From contig NZ_ATDL01000015.1 in the NCBI RefSeq assembly GCF_000416985.1, forward strand, positions 62,001 through 126,000: a stretch of 64,000 nt of DNA, written 5' to 3'. The position numbers and the translations under genes were made by a program. The notes below the pieces were generated by a model. That model did no database searches. It worked only from the letters and a program-made list of their open reading frames with translations, and was not told the DNA's origin. Positions 1-9,925 of the stretch are shown one piece after another; the first letter of the stretch is position 1, and every line of letters starts with the position of its first letter. This DNA is from Sphingobacterium paucimobilis HER1398. GTDB lineage: Bacteria > Bacteroidota > Bacteroidia > Sphingobacteriales > Sphingobacteriaceae.

Positions 1-2437
1 GATAATTCAATTCATCCCCATTGTATACTTGTTCAGATTTTCTAGTAACGTAATTATACCCATTGTAGTAGGTAGGCTCAATGGTCAGTGCCGGCCGAAA
101 AGGTCTGGCCGCAAATGGGATATCGGTTAACGGCTCCTGATCAAACTCCTCGAAGTATTCATCGGGATAATGGGTACGCGCCACCGTGGCCCATACGCCA
201 AGCCACAGTAACTCTGCTGAGTCTTTCGAACTCAATAGATTCTTGAGCCATGACCGCTGTTGTGTCTTGATAGCCGTATCGACCCCGAATGCGTAGTTCA
301 ATACCTCGCGCATCTGCGGATCATTTACCTGCGAGACCAAAGGTATGGCCTTATCTAGTTCCTCCCTGACGGTACGGCTCAATGCAATCGCTAAATCGAC
401 AAAATCAATCTTCACCCCTGCCTGTTGATAGTCGAGAAGACGTTGGGTCAATACTGCAGGAGCAATCCAAAAAGGCTTATGACTTGGCAAGCTCAATAAT
501 GGTAGGTTTATGCCGTCTATGAGATGCTGTTGCAACTGTTGCATCTGATTCCCCATAAGGCTCATCCATTTGGAATAATTGGTATTACGGTCCTTATTCT
601 GATATACTGTCTTTGGCCTGTAATACATATTCAAGAATACACTTGAGAAATGATCAAAACAAGCAGATTCGCGGTAGATACCACTTAATTGTTTGACGTA
701 AGGTTCCAGTTGTTTTCTATAATCGGCTGGAAATGTGGGGGCATATTGCACCCAAGCATTCATCAGTATTTCTATCGCTATGGGGTCTGTCCCACCAATC
801 ACTTCGCCTATCTTGAAAAAGATATCATTCCATGTCTGCGGATAGTCTATTGTCTCGCTCAGATAGCTTACCTCTACTGGATCAAATGCATAGGCCTCCC
901 TACTTTCTCCGTTCAGGACGGACAAGATCTCTTCTTCGGAATAAGCTGCGTCTTGAAATAAGGCCTGCATATCAGTCGCTACCGCCCCCATCATCTGAGG
1001 CCTGTAAATCTGTAATTTAGAGGCCAGTTCTTCGCTGGATTCCTGCTGATGTTTCAAGATGAATTTCGCGGCTCTCTCCTGCAACGCTAAATCTGGAATC
1101 ATAAACAGATCTGCTGCCAGCAAGGCAAGACGTGCCTTTAGTTCCGGATATTGTTTTAATAGTTTATCAAACTGTATCAAAAGCGTCTTAAGACTGGTCT
1201 TAACGTCGCTACGCATAAAAATTCCTTCACTCCAATCTAAAAACTCTGTCAGTTGAAAATCAGGATGTGCCAAAAATGGTTTAAGATAGTCTACTGTAAA
1301 ATTGACTACAGCACTATGTTCGGCATGCAACAACGGGAAGAACTTCTGTTGATGGCTCAAAACCACGTCTTCTGGCAATTGCAGACGATCTATCAGTTTT
1401 CTAAAGTAACTTTTGAGATTAATATTCCAATTTTTGGTCTGGGCTTCCAACGCACCTGTTACAATCAGATCGCGATCGATCTTACCGGCCTCCAAGAGGG
1501 TGCTGAATACCTTGTCCCAGGTCAGTTCATTGACGCTATTTTGATAGCTGTAGTCGTGGTATATATTTTGAATATTAGTTTCATATTCAAATACCAACGG
1601 GATATCCCGCTGAATAGTCAGTTCATCTTCGGTCAAAACTTTAAAATGTTTTCCCGACTCCTTGTAGTTGACCGATGATACAGAACCCGCATACAACTCG
1701 GGCTCAAACTGTATGTGTCCTAAGTCCTCTAAACGTCTCAGCTTGGAGTACGTTAGTCTTTGCCACTCATTGCGTCGGGCCAGCTGTAAGAGATAACCTC
1801 CCAACCAATCGGGCTTAGCGTATGTCAGAATATTTTCTACATCAGGACTTTCAACCTGCTCCATAAGTTCATAAAAAATATCCCAACTACCCGCATCAGA
1901 TCCCGAAAAGGTGGCTAAAGCAAGTAATTTGACGATACGTTGCTGTTCCTTATTCCCTCTGGTTCCCCAATCGTACTGTGCCTTTTTGCGATACACGGGG
2001 TCTTTGGAGAGGTCGACATAATCAACCCAATATCTTTTAGCTGCACGGATTTCCTTTTTCAGCACTTCTAGATTACCGGTAGCATACTCTTCCAAATAAG
2101 GTATGATATCACGAACTTTACCTTCACTGATCAATGTCTTCATCGCTGCGACCGCTTCTTCCTTGCGCTGGTTACTTGCTGTAGGCTTACGTGCAGACGT
2201 TAACTTGCCCGTAGATGGTACATCGACACTTCCATCTTCTGAATACCCTTTTTTGGTCTTTTCAGCGATGAGCTTTTCTGCGTCTTTTAGACAAGCCTCT
2301 TCCGAATCGAATGTTTTACTTTTACTTTGTCCCGACGTCCCATTACGTCCGTAAGTGACCGTATGGGTCGTGCCTTCTGTCTGTATCTCCCAAAATTTGT
2401 CAGATGTACCGTCGATGTATTTTAGATGCTTGAACAT
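1..2437 (-). CDS. WGR-domain protein, C-terminally cut by window edge
   Basis: The frame is open on the minus strand from an ATG at 2437 to the left edge, about 812 codons without a stop, so the C-terminus lies outside. The first ~65 residues form a WGR domain (starts MFKHLKYIDGTSDKFWEI, with an FWEI and YGRNGT pattern). A lysine/serine-rich linker follows, then a long helical region without recognisable catalytic motifs that resembles the HEAT-like part of MolR-type WGR proteins. WGR domains bind nucleic acid or protein in PARP-like and MolR-like proteins; the role here is unknown. No neighbour is co-directional within 800 bp, so it was probably transcribed alone. Confidence 0.8.
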   Translation of the reverse strand, partial: MFKHLKYIDGTSDKFWEIQTEGTTHTVTYGRNGTSGQSKSKTFDSEEACLKDAEKLIAEKTKKGYSEDGSVDVPSTGKLTSARKPTASNQRKEEAVAAMKTLISEGKVRDIIPYLEEYATGNLEVLKKEIRAAKRYWVDYVDLSKDPVYRKKAQYDWGTRGNKEQQRIVKLLALATFSGSDAGSWDIFYELMEQVESPDVENILTYAKPDWLGGYLLQLARRNEWQRLTYSKLRRLEDLGHIQFEPELYAGSVSSVNYKESGKHFKVLTEDELTIQRDIPLVFEYETNIQNIYHDYSYQNSVNELTWDKVFSTLLEAGKIDRDLIVTGALEAQTKNWNINLKSYFRKLIDRLQLPEDVVLSHQQKFFPLLHAEHSAVVNFTVDYLKPFLAHPDFQLTEFLDWSEGIFMRSDVKTSLKTLLIQFDKLLKQYPELKARLALLAADLFMIPDLALQERAAKFILKHQQESSEELASKLQIYRPQMMGAVATDMQALFQDAAYSEEEILSVLNGESREAYAFDPVEVSYLSETIDYPQTWNDIFFKIGEVIGGTDPIAIEILMNAWVQYAPTFPADYRKQLEPYVKQLSGIYRESACFDHFSSVFLNMYYRPKTVYQNKDRNTNYSKWMSLMGNQMQQLQQHLIDGINLPLLSLPSHKPFWIAPAVLTQRLLDYQQAGVKIDFVDLAIALSRTVREELDKAIPLVSQVNDPQMREVLNYAFGVDTAIKTQQRSWLKNLLSSKDSAELLWLGVWATVARTHYPDEYFEEFDQEPLTDIPFAARPFRPALTIEPTYYNGYNYVTRKSEQVYNGDELNY

Positions 2438-2732
2438 GATATTTTTTAACGTATTTTCGATTCTTTCCTTTATTTGTTTCCTCTGAAATGTAATACAAAA
2501 CTATGCACGAACAATTGTCATGCCATGGCCTATTGTATTTATAACAGCCACATGTCTTATTTAGCCACCATCCAGATCAATAACAGTATTAAACTTATTA
2601 TCGGCTAAACCTTTACTCTCCGAAATATAGAGAATTAAAAATTAGCTAGGAATACAAATGTCAAATAGCGATCTTTAGAAAGCAGTAATATGAACGTTGT
2701 TTTCTAAGAATACATTAATTAAAAACATAGAT

Positions 2733-3242
2733 ATGGGAATGATAGCAGGGTACCTTATGGTTGATGAAGGGACTTTAGACAGTCTGATGGATCTAAAAAA
2801 TGAGGATCTGGCCAATCGTATTTTTGAAATAGAGGAAAGCGGAGAAGCGGAAAGTATGGATATTGACAAATTATGGGATGCGCTGCACTTCTTTCTCACT
2901 GGTGTCTCTGCCGCCGATCCCATTGAAGAGAATAAGCTCAGTGAAGCTATCGTAGGCGTACACGGTTTCAACCTGGATGACGAGGAAGCTGATTTTATAG
3001 CCTGTATTGAACAGGACGAACTCCATGGTATCATTGAGGCCTTGGAGAAAATAGACTTTGAATCTTTAAGCGAAAATTTTACTCCTTCTAATATGAAGGA
3101 GTATGACGTGTATCCCAATGGTATATGGCAAGAAGACAAAGAGCTACTATTAAGAGAATTCAGACAAGCGTTGGCGGAGTTATTAGCTTTTTACAGGAAG
3201 GCAGTGGCCATGCACCGCCATGTTATCGTGAGTATTTTATAA
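2733..3242 (+). CDS. DUF1877 (YfbM-like) family protein
   Basis: A 169-aa protein. The ATG at 2733 (MGMIAGY) is preferred over the in-frame one at 2697 because YfbM-type proteins begin MGMIGY; the longer start adds 12 unmatched residues. Family signatures are DIDKLWDALHFFLTG near residue 60 and GIWQEDKELL near residue 140, and the length is normal. It is soluble, acidic and has no signal peptide. The function of the family is unknown. It converges on the phosphatase gene, with stops 3 bp apart. Confidence 0.8.
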   Translation: MGMIAGYLMVDEGTLDSLMDLKNEDLANRIFEIEESGEAESMDIDKLWDALHFFLTGVSAADPIEENKLSEAIVGVHGFNLDDEEADFIACIEQDELHGIIEALEKIDFESLSENFTPSNMKEYDVYPNGIWQEDKELLLREFRQALAELLAFYRKAVAMHRHVIVSIL

Positions 3243-3245
3243 GGT

Positions 3246-4280
3246 TTAATAGAGATACATCTTCTTCATCTTGGCCGTATCCACTTTCAAAACATCGGTC
3301 AAATAATTCTCTACAGTACCAAACTCCTTTTTCATATAGACAATACCTGATTGGAGGTACTCCGGTTTGACTGTCAGCAACGGTTCTAGATTTGGATACT
3401 GATCGATATACTTCTTGTATTTATCAGCCAGAAAGACCTGCGACTGCATATAGTCCTGGAGCACTACGTCCTCGTCCACACCAAGCGCAAAAAGGAAAAG
3501 TGCCGCAGCCATACCTGTTCGATCCTTTCCGGCGGAGCAATGAAATGCCAAAGGCAGAGACTCTTCATTTTGCAGAAGTCTAAAGAAAGTTCGATATTGA
3601 TTAATGCTTTCTCGGTCAGTCAACAGAGCTCTATTCAAGTCCATCATCATCGTATCCAGCTGTTCCTTCGGAAGCCTTACAACATCAGACAATGAGGATA
3701 CGGAAAGATTGCCCGGAGCGATAGTCAGATTATATACCTTGCCTTGATCAATCTTCTTACTGGGCTCTTGCTTTCTCTCCTCCTCTGTTCTAAAGTCAAC
3801 TATACTGGACAAAGACAAACTATTGAGATATTGCAGGTCATTTTCAGTCAAATGTGCCCAATCGCCGGTACGAAACACTTCGCCCCATTTCACGAATCGG
3901 CCGTCAGCCGTTTTCATACCTCCAAGATCCCTAAAATTATATCCGCCTTCCATTGGCAACAATCGCTCAGCTATAAAGGCGGTTCCAGTAGGTGTTACCA
4001 ATTGAAAATACGAACGGTAAGCACGTTTTCCATGGAGCGCAAACTCGCCTTTGCCCTCGCCCTGAGCCACAGGCTTGGACCGATCAATAGCATCAACAGA
4101 TCTCCGTTCGTACAACTTCCATTTCTCATCAACATCTAGTATCAATATGGGTTCATCGGCTTGCTTATCTCTCATTAGTGTTGCTTTGTTTGTTAAATCT
4201 TGTCCTGTATAACCTATCCGATGCTGATTACATGCTGATAAGCTGAGGATAATTGATGATACAAAAAGCAGTTTTTTCAA
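3246..4280 (-). CDS. Secreted lipoprotein tyrosine phosphatase
   Basis: A 344-aa protein with a lipoprotein signal (MKKLLFVSSIILSLSAC, Cys 17). The mature part has a family-typical NFRDLGG motif at about residue 114 and the catalytic loop HCSAGKDRTG (HCx5R) at about residue 247, so it belongs to the Tyr/Ser phosphatase family of PF13350 type. Catalytic Cys and Arg are both present, suggesting activity on phosphotyrosine or a phospholipid in the periplasm or outer membrane; the substrate is not visible. The first ~100 residues after the signal form a domain without clear motifs. Confidence 0.85.
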   Translation of the reverse strand: MKKLLFVSSIILSLSACNQHRIGYTGQDLTNKATLMRDKQADEPILILDVDEKWKLYERRSVDAIDRSKPVAQGEGKGEFALHGKRAYRSYFQLVTPTGTAFIAERLLPMEGGYNFRDLGGMKTADGRFVKWGEVFRTGDWAHLTENDLQYLNSLSLSSIVDFRTEEERKQEPSKKIDQGKVYNLTIAPGNLSVSSLSDVVRLPKEQLDTMMMDLNRALLTDRESINQYRTFFRLLQNEESLPLAFHCSAGKDRTGMAAALFLFALGVDEDVVLQDYMQSQVFLADKYKKYIDQYPNLEPLLTVKPEYLQSGIVYMKKEFGTVENYLTDVLKVDTAKMKKMYLY

Positions 4281-4464
4281 GGTATTATTATTGCCATGGA
4301 TTATACTCCACGTAATTTACAATTACCTGAAGGTAACCATTTTTCATCATATAAAAAGACATTTATTTCCTAATTATACTCCTGAACTCCTCCACGTATA
4401 ATAGTGCATGCGCTCTCCAAGAGGAGAAAAACAGAATAAGATCCCCGTTATCGTCAGGTTATTT

Positions 4465-4472
4465 TATCTTTG
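4465..4472 (+). promoter_or_regulatory. Probable xpt promoter -7 box
   Basis: TATCTTTG matches the Bacteroidota sigma-ABfr consensus TAnnTTTG, 20 bp before the xpt ATG. No clear TTG -33 element is seen at the usual distance, and no purine-riboswitch core precedes the gene. Confidence 0.5.
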
Positions 4473-4492
4473 CGGTCAACTATTTTTTTTAC

Positions 4493-5062
4493 ATGAAATT
4501 ATTGAAAGATCGTATCCTGAAGGATGGCAAGAGCTTTGAAGGCGGAATATTGAAGGTAGACAGCTTTATCAACCACCAAATGGATCCGATATTAATGAAA
4601 TCAATTGGTGTTGAATTCGTACGCCGTTTTGGACATTTACCCATTAACAAGATTGTAACCATCGAAGCGAGTGGTATTGCTCCAGCGATCATGCTCGGCT
4701 ACCTTCTAGAACTCCCTGTTGTCTTTATTAAAAAAGCCGTACCGAAGACAATGGAAAATATGTTGACTGCATCAGTATACTCTTTTACCAAAGATAAAAC
4801 CTATGATATCTGTGTAAGTCAAGATTTCCTGACGCCCAATGATCAGGTCGTATTTATCGATGATTTTCTGGCAAACGGCAATGCTGCCATGGGCGTACAC
4901 CAGCTTATCGAAAAAGCTGGAGCCAGTCTATTGGGTATGGGATTCATCATCGAAAAATCTTTTCAGAAAGGACACGAGCTTCTGCGTGAATTAAACATAC
5001 CTATAGAGTCCTTGGCCCGTATCAAGTTTCTAGGTGACAACAGAATTGAATTTGAAGAATAA
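4493..5062 (+). CDS. xpt: Xanthine phosphoribosyltransferase
   Basis: A 189-aa protein of standard length. It salvages xanthine with PRPP to make XMP in the cytoplasm. The PRPP-binding signature [13 protein letters not shown] is at about residues 121-133, and the family N-terminus ([12 protein letters not shown], then [13 protein letters not shown]) is present. The ATG at 4493 lies 20 bp from a TAnnTTTG box. It is monocistronic, unless the remnant zinc-ribbon frame that overlaps its last codons was once co-transcribed. Confidence 0.95.
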   Translation: MKLLKDRILKDGKSFEGGILKVDSFINHQMDPILMKSIGVEFVRRFGHLPINKIVTIEASGIAPAIMLGYLLELPVVFIKKAVPKTMENMLTASVYSFTKDKTYDICVSQDFLTPNDQVVFIDDFLANGNAAMGVHQLIEKAGASLLGMGFIIEKSFQKGHELLRELNIPIESLARIKFLGDNRIEFEE

Positions 5063-5186
5063 CAAATGTTCTACCTGTAAACAGGGATTTTTGACGTAGA
5101 AGACTTCGACAATAAGCTATGTCCTCCCTACATACCACTACAAAAAACCCGAAAAGAAAGGCCTATTTGGACGACTCTTTGGTTAA
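5046..5186 (+). pseudogene. Decayed small zinc-ribbon protein overlapping the xpt 3' end
   Basis: A protein-like signal is split over two frames. From a TTG at 5046 one frame reads [11 protein letters not shown], with a CxxC pair. After the T5 run near 5091 the reading continues in another frame as FDVEDFDNKLCPP. After the A6 run near 5145 it returns to end KKGLFGRLFG-stop at 5186. Adding one T and removing one A gives a continuous ~45-aa Cys-rich protein. The two compensating shifts sit in homopolymers, so this is either a pseudogene or two sequencing errors. Similar short proteins ending in a GLFGRLFG-like tail occur in Bacteroidota as far as I recall. Confidence 0.4.
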
Positions 5187-5196
5187 AGATTATAGA

Positions 5197-5229
5197 AGAC
5201 CTGATCGCATTTTTACCGCTATCAGGTCT
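5197..5229. terminator. Hairpin between convergent xpt and carbonic anhydrase genes
   Basis: AGACCTGAT (5197-5205) and ATCAGGTCT (5221-5229) are perfect 9-bp arms with a 15-nt loop. It lies between the two convergent genes and probably acts as a bidirectional terminator, although no clean T-tract follows. Confidence 0.4.
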
Positions 5230-5247
5230 ATACATTCTTCGATAGAA

Positions 5248-5898
5248 CTATTCTTCCACTTTTACACGATAGATCTTAACCATATCTAGCCCCTTATCCC
5301 CAAGTGCCTTCATAAAATCCTGTGTCAGATCGATAAGCTTACCGGTTTTCACATCAAACACCCAGCCATGCAAGGTTACCTGGTGATTCAATATGGCATG
5401 TTGCACTTCTGGAATCTTAACTACATTAAGACATTGCTCTGCCACATTTAATTCCACAAGTCTATCGTAACGCTCATCCATATTTTCTATTGCGTTTAAG
5501 TGTGCTTGATGCAACCGGTACACATCTCGGATGCACCCCAACCAGGGGTTGAGAATACCTAAGTGCTCATGCTCCATAGCCGATTTGACTCCTCCGCAAT
5601 TGTAATGTCCACAGATTACAATATGTTTCACTTTGAGGTGACTCACTGCATATTCTATAACCGATTTAGAGTTCAAATCCGTATTAGGGATAATATTTGC
5701 AATATTACGATGTACAAAAACCTCCCCAGGCTCCACCCCCATCAATTCTTCTGCCGAAACACGACTATCCGAACAGCCTATATAAAGAATCTCCGGAGAT
5801 TGCCCTGCTGCAAGCTTTTCAAAATAAGTCGGATCGATAACAAGTTGCTTTTTAATCCATTCTTCGTTACTCTTAAAGATGTTATTGATGTCTGTCAT
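5248..5898 (-). CDS. can: Beta-class carbonic anhydrase
   Basis: A 216-aa cytoplasmic enzyme interconverting CO2 and bicarbonate. The zinc and active-site motifs CSDSR (about residues 42-46) and HYNCGG (about 98-103) are intact, giving the Cys-His-Cys zinc site plus the Asp/Arg dyad. The length and the TDINNIFKSNEEWI N-terminus are typical of the bacterial family. It stands alone; about 290 bp separate it from the divergent feoA. Confidence 0.93.
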   Translation of the reverse strand: MTDINNIFKSNEEWIKKQLVIDPTYFEKLAAGQSPEILYIGCSDSRVSAEELMGVEPGEVFVHRNIANIIPNTDLNSKSVIEYAVSHLKVKHIVICGHYNCGGVKSAMEHEHLGILNPWLGCIRDVYRLHQAHLNAIENMDERYDRLVELNVAEQCLNVVKIPEVQHAILNHQVTLHGWVFDVKTGKLIDLTQDFMKALGDKGLDMVKIYRVKVEE

Positions 5899-6117
5899 AG
5901 ATAATTATTTGGAGTAAAGTATTAATACATGTGTTTTCACTAAATGATAGATAGTAGGAAAGATACAACTATTATTACCTATATCGTATTCGGATCACCT
6001 ATTTTTTTTAATCTTCCGACAACAACAGCTATAGTCCATCTATCACTATACTATATAGTACGAATGTATATCTCTGCTTGCTACAGAATTAAACAAAAAA
6101 AACCAACAACTTAATTG

Positions 6118-6131
6118 TTAGATTTGTCTAA
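6118..6131. promoter_or_regulatory. Candidate DtxR/MntR-type operator of feoAB
   Basis: TTAGA-TTTG-TCTAA is a perfect 5+5 palindrome with a 4-bp centre, ending 10 bp before the promoter -7 box of feoAB. DtxR-family iron repressors recognise TTAG...CTAA palindromes, and the position suits repression of an iron(II) transporter when iron is ample. The regulator itself is not in the window. Confidence 0.5.
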
Positions 6132-6140
6132 TTTAATTCA

Positions 6141-6148
6141 TACCTTTG
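6141..6148 (+). promoter_or_regulatory. feoAB promoter -7 box
   Basis: TACCTTTG matches TAnnTTTG and lies 39 bp before the feoA ATG. A TTG at 6115-6117 is a possible -33 element with 23-bp spacing, slightly long. The palindrome at 6118-6131 fills the spacer. Confidence 0.55.
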
Positions 6149-6187
6149 TATAACTAAATGCAGCAGTGACTGTATATCAAAAAGCTT

Positions 6188-6442
6188 ATGATGGATTTAA
6201 CATCTTTACAGAAAGGGCAGCAAGCGAAGGTCAAGGGCATAAAAGAAGGGTGTCCATACGAAATTAAACAACGATTATTGGACTTGGGTTTTGTTCACGG
6301 AGCCGCTATTCGCATCCAAAATATAAGTCCACTGGGTGATCCAATTGCCTATGAGATACATCGTACATTGATATGCTTGAGAAAAGAGGATGCGCTGTAT
6401 GTAGGTATCGAAATTAAAGAAGGAAACAAAGATGATAAATAG
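6188..6442 (+). CDS. feoA: Ferrous iron transport protein A
   Basis: An 84-aa SH3-like FeoA protein. It shows the family pattern of a short basic beta-barrel: [17 protein letters not shown], then [17 protein letters not shown], then [10 protein letters not shown]. It assists the FeoB iron(II) channel at the inner membrane. The start may be 6188 or the next codon (MM). The end overlaps feoB by 11 bp, which implies translational coupling. Confidence 0.92.
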   Translation: MMDLTSLQKGQQAKVKGIKEGCPYEIKQRLLDLGFVHGAAIRIQNISPLGDPIAYEIHRTLICLRKEDALYVGIEIKEGNKDDK

Positions 6443-8609
6443 TGCATGTGATAATTGTGAACTCAACCCCAATGCCAACCTCAAGAGACTGGGAGAAAGC
6501 GCTGGAGAAGCTCGCTATACCATAGCATTGGCAGGCAATCCCAATACAGGTAAGAGTACGGTATTCAATGCGCTTACAGGATTAAAGCAGCATACCGGAA
6601 ATTGGCCTGGCAAGACTGTCACCAGAGCAGAGGGAAGGTTTTCTTACCAAGATAATACATACAAGATAGTCGATCTTCCAGGTACTTATTCCTTACTCTC
6701 CACATCAGAGGACGAAGAAGTAGCCAGGGACTTTATTCTATTCGGCAAGCCGGATGTCACGGTTGTAGTTGTTGATGCCAGCCGCCTGGAACGTAACCTG
6801 AGTCTCGCCTTGCAGATTCTACAGATTACAGATAAAGTGGTGCTCTGTCTCAATCTTATGGATGAGGCCAGCCGACATGGCATTCATATTGATGTCAGAA
6901 CGATTTCTAAAGATCTCGGCATACCCGTAGTGGCTACCAGTGCGCGCAAGAAGGAGGGTATCTCTGAATTGCTCGCAGCTATTCGACAAGTGGCCATTGG
7001 AGCCTTTAATACAAAAAAACAGCAACACGTACGGTTTACAGGCCAAAGTGGTGAAGCCGTTGAAGATATTTCCTGGCAGTTGGCCCAATTGGATCCTAGT
7101 CTCCCCAATACACAATGGCTTGCCATGCGCCTTATCGAGGGCGATGCCCATATTGTAAATGCATTAAACAAGGGGGATATCTCTCCCCATATAAAAGACA
7201 AGCATGCTGTAGCTATATTAAAGGAAGCACATGCGTATCAAGAGCAAATTGGCAATGAGTATCGCGACAAGATCGTAGAGGCGATATATACCAGATCAAA
7301 TAAACTGGTGAAGGACACCGTCTCCTCCGATTTGTCCAGCCGATCATTCCGTATCGATCGCACCATCGATAATATCGTCACCCATCGCTTCTGGGGATTT
7401 CCAATTATGCTGATACTATTGGGGCTTGTTCTTTGGCTTACCATTATCGGAGCCAACTATCCCTCGGAACTGCTTTCCACGTTATTATTAGAGCAACTAT
7501 ATCCGCTATTGAAGACCGCGGCTGGAGCCCTTCATCTCCCCTGGTGGTTGGATGGCTTCCTGATTGATGGAGTGTACCTCGCGACTGCATGGGTGATTGC
7601 TGTGATGCTACCACCTATGGCCATTTTCTTTCCCCTTTTTACACTTTTGGAAGATTTTGGTTATCTACCTCGGGTAGCATTTAATCTCGACAGCCTATTT
7701 AAGGGAGCAGGAGCCCATGGCAAACAAGCTCTTACGATGAGTATGGGCTTTGGCTGTAACGCTGCTGGTGTAGTAGCTACTCGTATCATCAACAGTCCAC
7801 GAGAGAAGCTGATTGCTATCATTACGAACAACTTCTCGCTTTGTAACGGGCGATGGCCGACGCAGATATTGATTGCTACCATATTCTTGGGTGCTTTGGT
7901 TCCTAAACAATGGGCCGGTACGGTCTCCATGTTGGCAGTAGTATTTATAGCTGTACTCGGTATAGCTTTTACATTTTTCACTTCTTGGTTGCTGTCAAGG
8001 ACATTATTGAAAGGAGAGTCTTCTTTTTTCACGCTTGAACTACCGCCATACCGTCCACCGCGTTTTCTACAAACGATCTATACCTCACTAATCGACCGGA
8101 CATTGATCGTCCTTTGGCGGGCCATCATATTTGCTGCACCAGCTGGTGCGGTCATCTGGCTGATATCAAATATCGATATTGGCAACCAGAGCATCGCACT
8201 TTGGATGATAGAGGGGCTCGACCCAATGGGAATACTAATCGGATTGAACGGTGTCATTTTATTAGCCTACATAGTCGCTATTCCCGCAAATGAAATCGTT
8301 ATTCCCACCATCCTCATGCTTACGACTATGGTATTAGGCAACACATCTATGGGACAGGGTGCCGGCGTCATGTTTGAAGTGGGTGACGCTGAAGTAGCGA
8401 CATTATTACACACGGCAGGATGGACGACCCTGACCGGCATCAACTTGATGCTTTTCAGCCTGCTCCATAATCCCTGCAGTACAACCATTTACACCATATA
8501 TAAGGAGACTGGAAGCCGTAAATGGACGACAGTTGCAACTATCCTCCCCATCTTGTATGGAATCATAGTTTGTTTTCTAGTTGCCAGCATATGGAATTAT
8601 TTTCAATAG
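6432..8609 (+). CDS. feoB: Ferrous iron transporter FeoB
   Basis: A 725-aa inner-membrane iron(II) transporter. The N-terminal G domain has G1 GNPNTGKST (about residue 35), switch [10 protein letters not shown]3 DLPGTYSL, G4 NLMD and a G5-like SARKKEG. The C-terminal half contains two Gate-type membrane regions with the GFGCNAAG motif at about residue 435. It is a separate gene rather than a FeoA-FeoB fusion; the N-terminus has a short CxxC-containing tail ([10 protein letters not shown]). It is co-transcribed with feoA and probably iron-regulated. Confidence 0.96.
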   Translation: MINSACDNCELNPNANLKRLGESAGEARYTIALAGNPNTGKSTVFNALTGLKQHTGNWPGKTVTRAEGRFSYQDNTYKIVDLPGTYSLLSTSEDEEVARDFILFGKPDVTVVVVDASRLERNLSLALQILQITDKVVLCLNLMDEASRHGIHIDVRTISKDLGIPVVATSARKKEGISELLAAIRQVAIGAFNTKKQQHVRFTGQSGEAVEDISWQLAQLDPSLPNTQWLAMRLIEGDAHIVNALNKGDISPHIKDKHAVAILKEAHAYQEQIGNEYRDKIVEAIYTRSNKLVKDTVSSDLSSRSFRIDRTIDNIVTHRFWGFPIMLILLGLVLWLTIIGANYPSELLSTLLLEQLYPLLKTAAGALHLPWWLDGFLIDGVYLATAWVIAVMLPPMAIFFPLFTLLEDFGYLPRVAFNLDSLFKGAGAHGKQALTMSMGFGCNAAGVVATRIINSPREKLIAIITNNFSLCNGRWPTQILIATIFLGALVPKQWAGTVSMLAVVFIAVLGIAFTFFTSWLLSRTLLKGESSFFTLELPPYRPPRFLQTIYTSLIDRTLIVLWRAIIFAAPAGAVIWLISNIDIGNQSIALWMIEGLDPMGILIGLNGVILLAYIVAIPANEIVIPTILMLTTMVLGNTSMGQGAGVMFEVGDAEVATLLHTAGWTTLTGINLMLFSLLHNPCSTTIYTIYKETGSRKWTTVATILPILYGIIVCFLVASIWNYFQ

Positions 8610-8713
8610 CGGAGTTTTGTCGTGTTGGCATTTGCGATTCATTGTCCTGACATATTTTTAGTACATTTATAGCCTGTTTATCGCATAAACAATCATAACT
8701 AAATAATGTACAT

Positions 8714-9916
8714 ATGATTTTTGGATTATTTGAAACGCTTACTACAGCATGCTTAGTACTACTATTGGGTTTTTTTCTCGTAAAAAAAGTAAAGTTCTTT
8801 CGGGACTATAACATTCCCGAGCCGGTGGTCGGTGGATTTTTTATTGCAATAATACTGTATCTTATTTATCATTTTTACGGTATCAGTTTTCAATTTGAAG
8901 GCTCTCTTCAAACTGCTATGATGCTTATATTTTTCTCTTCAATCGGACTGAGTGCAGATTTTGCCAAACTGAAGAAAGGAGGCAAACCCCTTCTCATATT
9001 TATTGGGGTAACAGGTACTTTTATCTTTGTTCAAAACCTTTTTGGGGTCTCCGTAGCCAAACTGGTGGGCTTAGACCCCAGTTACGGATTAATAGCGGGC
9101 TCTATCACCCTTACCGGCGGACACGGTACAGGTGCGGCATGGGCTGAAAATCTGACAAATACTTTCCAAATAGAAGGAGCTATGGAACTGGCTATGGCCT
9201 GTGCAACCTACGGTCTCGTGATGGGCGGCATAATCGGTGGCCCAGTGGCCAATTTTTTATTAAAAAAGAAAAATATAAATCCGTCTGCCAAATTAAACAC
9301 CGAAGAGGTTCCGATAGAACCCTTTGAAAATCCAGAATCCAAGCGCCGTATGAACGTCCACAATGTTATCGAGACGTTGACTATGCTTGCCGTTTGTGTG
9401 ACCCTTGGACAGCTCTTATATGAAAGCATGAAGGGATCCGCTTACGAATTACCAAACTTTGTGTGGAGCTTGCTGATTGGTGTAATCATTCGAAATATAC
9501 TCGCCCATACCACAACCTATATCGTTAACGATCATGCAGTAGATACACTTGGCAATACGGGCCTATACTTATTTTTGACCGTAGCATTGATGTCATTACA
9601 ACTATGGCAACTTTCAGGTTTAGCCACCCAAGTTCTTATCGTATTGCTCCTACAAACACTAATGATGATTCTGTTTGCTATTTTCGTGACCTACCGGGTT
9701 ATGGGCAAAGATTATGACGCCATCGTACTGAGCGCCGGACACTGTGGTTTTGGATTGGGAGCGACCCCCACAGCCATCGCCAACATGCAAGCGATCACAC
9801 TCCGCTACGGCCCCTCTCATAAAGCGTTTTTAATCGTACCTATGGTTGGAGCTTTCTTTGTCGACTTGATCAACAATGTATTCATCAAATTTTTCGTCAG
9901 CCTATTGACCATGTAA
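8714..9916 (+). CDS. gltS: Sodium/glutamate symporter
   Basis: A 400-aa GltS-family carrier with two inverted membrane repeats. Family motifs are NIPEPVVGGFF at about residue 33, SITLTGGHGTGAAWA at about 130-145 and the second-repeat SAGHCGFGLGATPTAIANM at about 340-358. The Gly-rich re-entrant loops that carry sodium and glutamate are both present. It probably heads an operon with the VOC and GNAT genes (gaps of 9 and 7 bp). Confidence 0.93.
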   Translation: MIFGLFETLTTACLVLLLGFFLVKKVKFFRDYNIPEPVVGGFFIAIILYLIYHFYGISFQFEGSLQTAMMLIFFSSIGLSADFAKLKKGGKPLLIFIGVTGTFIFVQNLFGVSVAKLVGLDPSYGLIAGSITLTGGHGTGAAWAENLTNTFQIEGAMELAMACATYGLVMGGIIGGPVANFLLKKKNINPSAKLNTEEVPIEPFENPESKRRMNVHNVIETLTMLAVCVTLGQLLYESMKGSAYELPNFVWSLLIGVIIRNILAHTTTYIVNDHAVDTLGNTGLYLFLTVALMSLQLWQLSGLATQVLIVLLLQTLMMILFAIFVTYRVMGKDYDAIVLSAGHCGFGLGATPTAIANMQAITLRYGPSHKAFLIVPMVGAFFVDLINNVFIKFFVSLLTM

Positions 9917-9925
9917 TTCCAAGCC

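Noticed and set aside
2675..3139. A minus-strand 154-codon frame
   Set aside because: It is a Ser-rich antisense shadow of the DUF1877 gene, whose family motifs are on the plus strand.
4321..4492. A purine riboswitch before xpt
   Set aside because: No three-way junction with the conserved loop sequences is visible, and the gap to the promoter box is only 20 bp.
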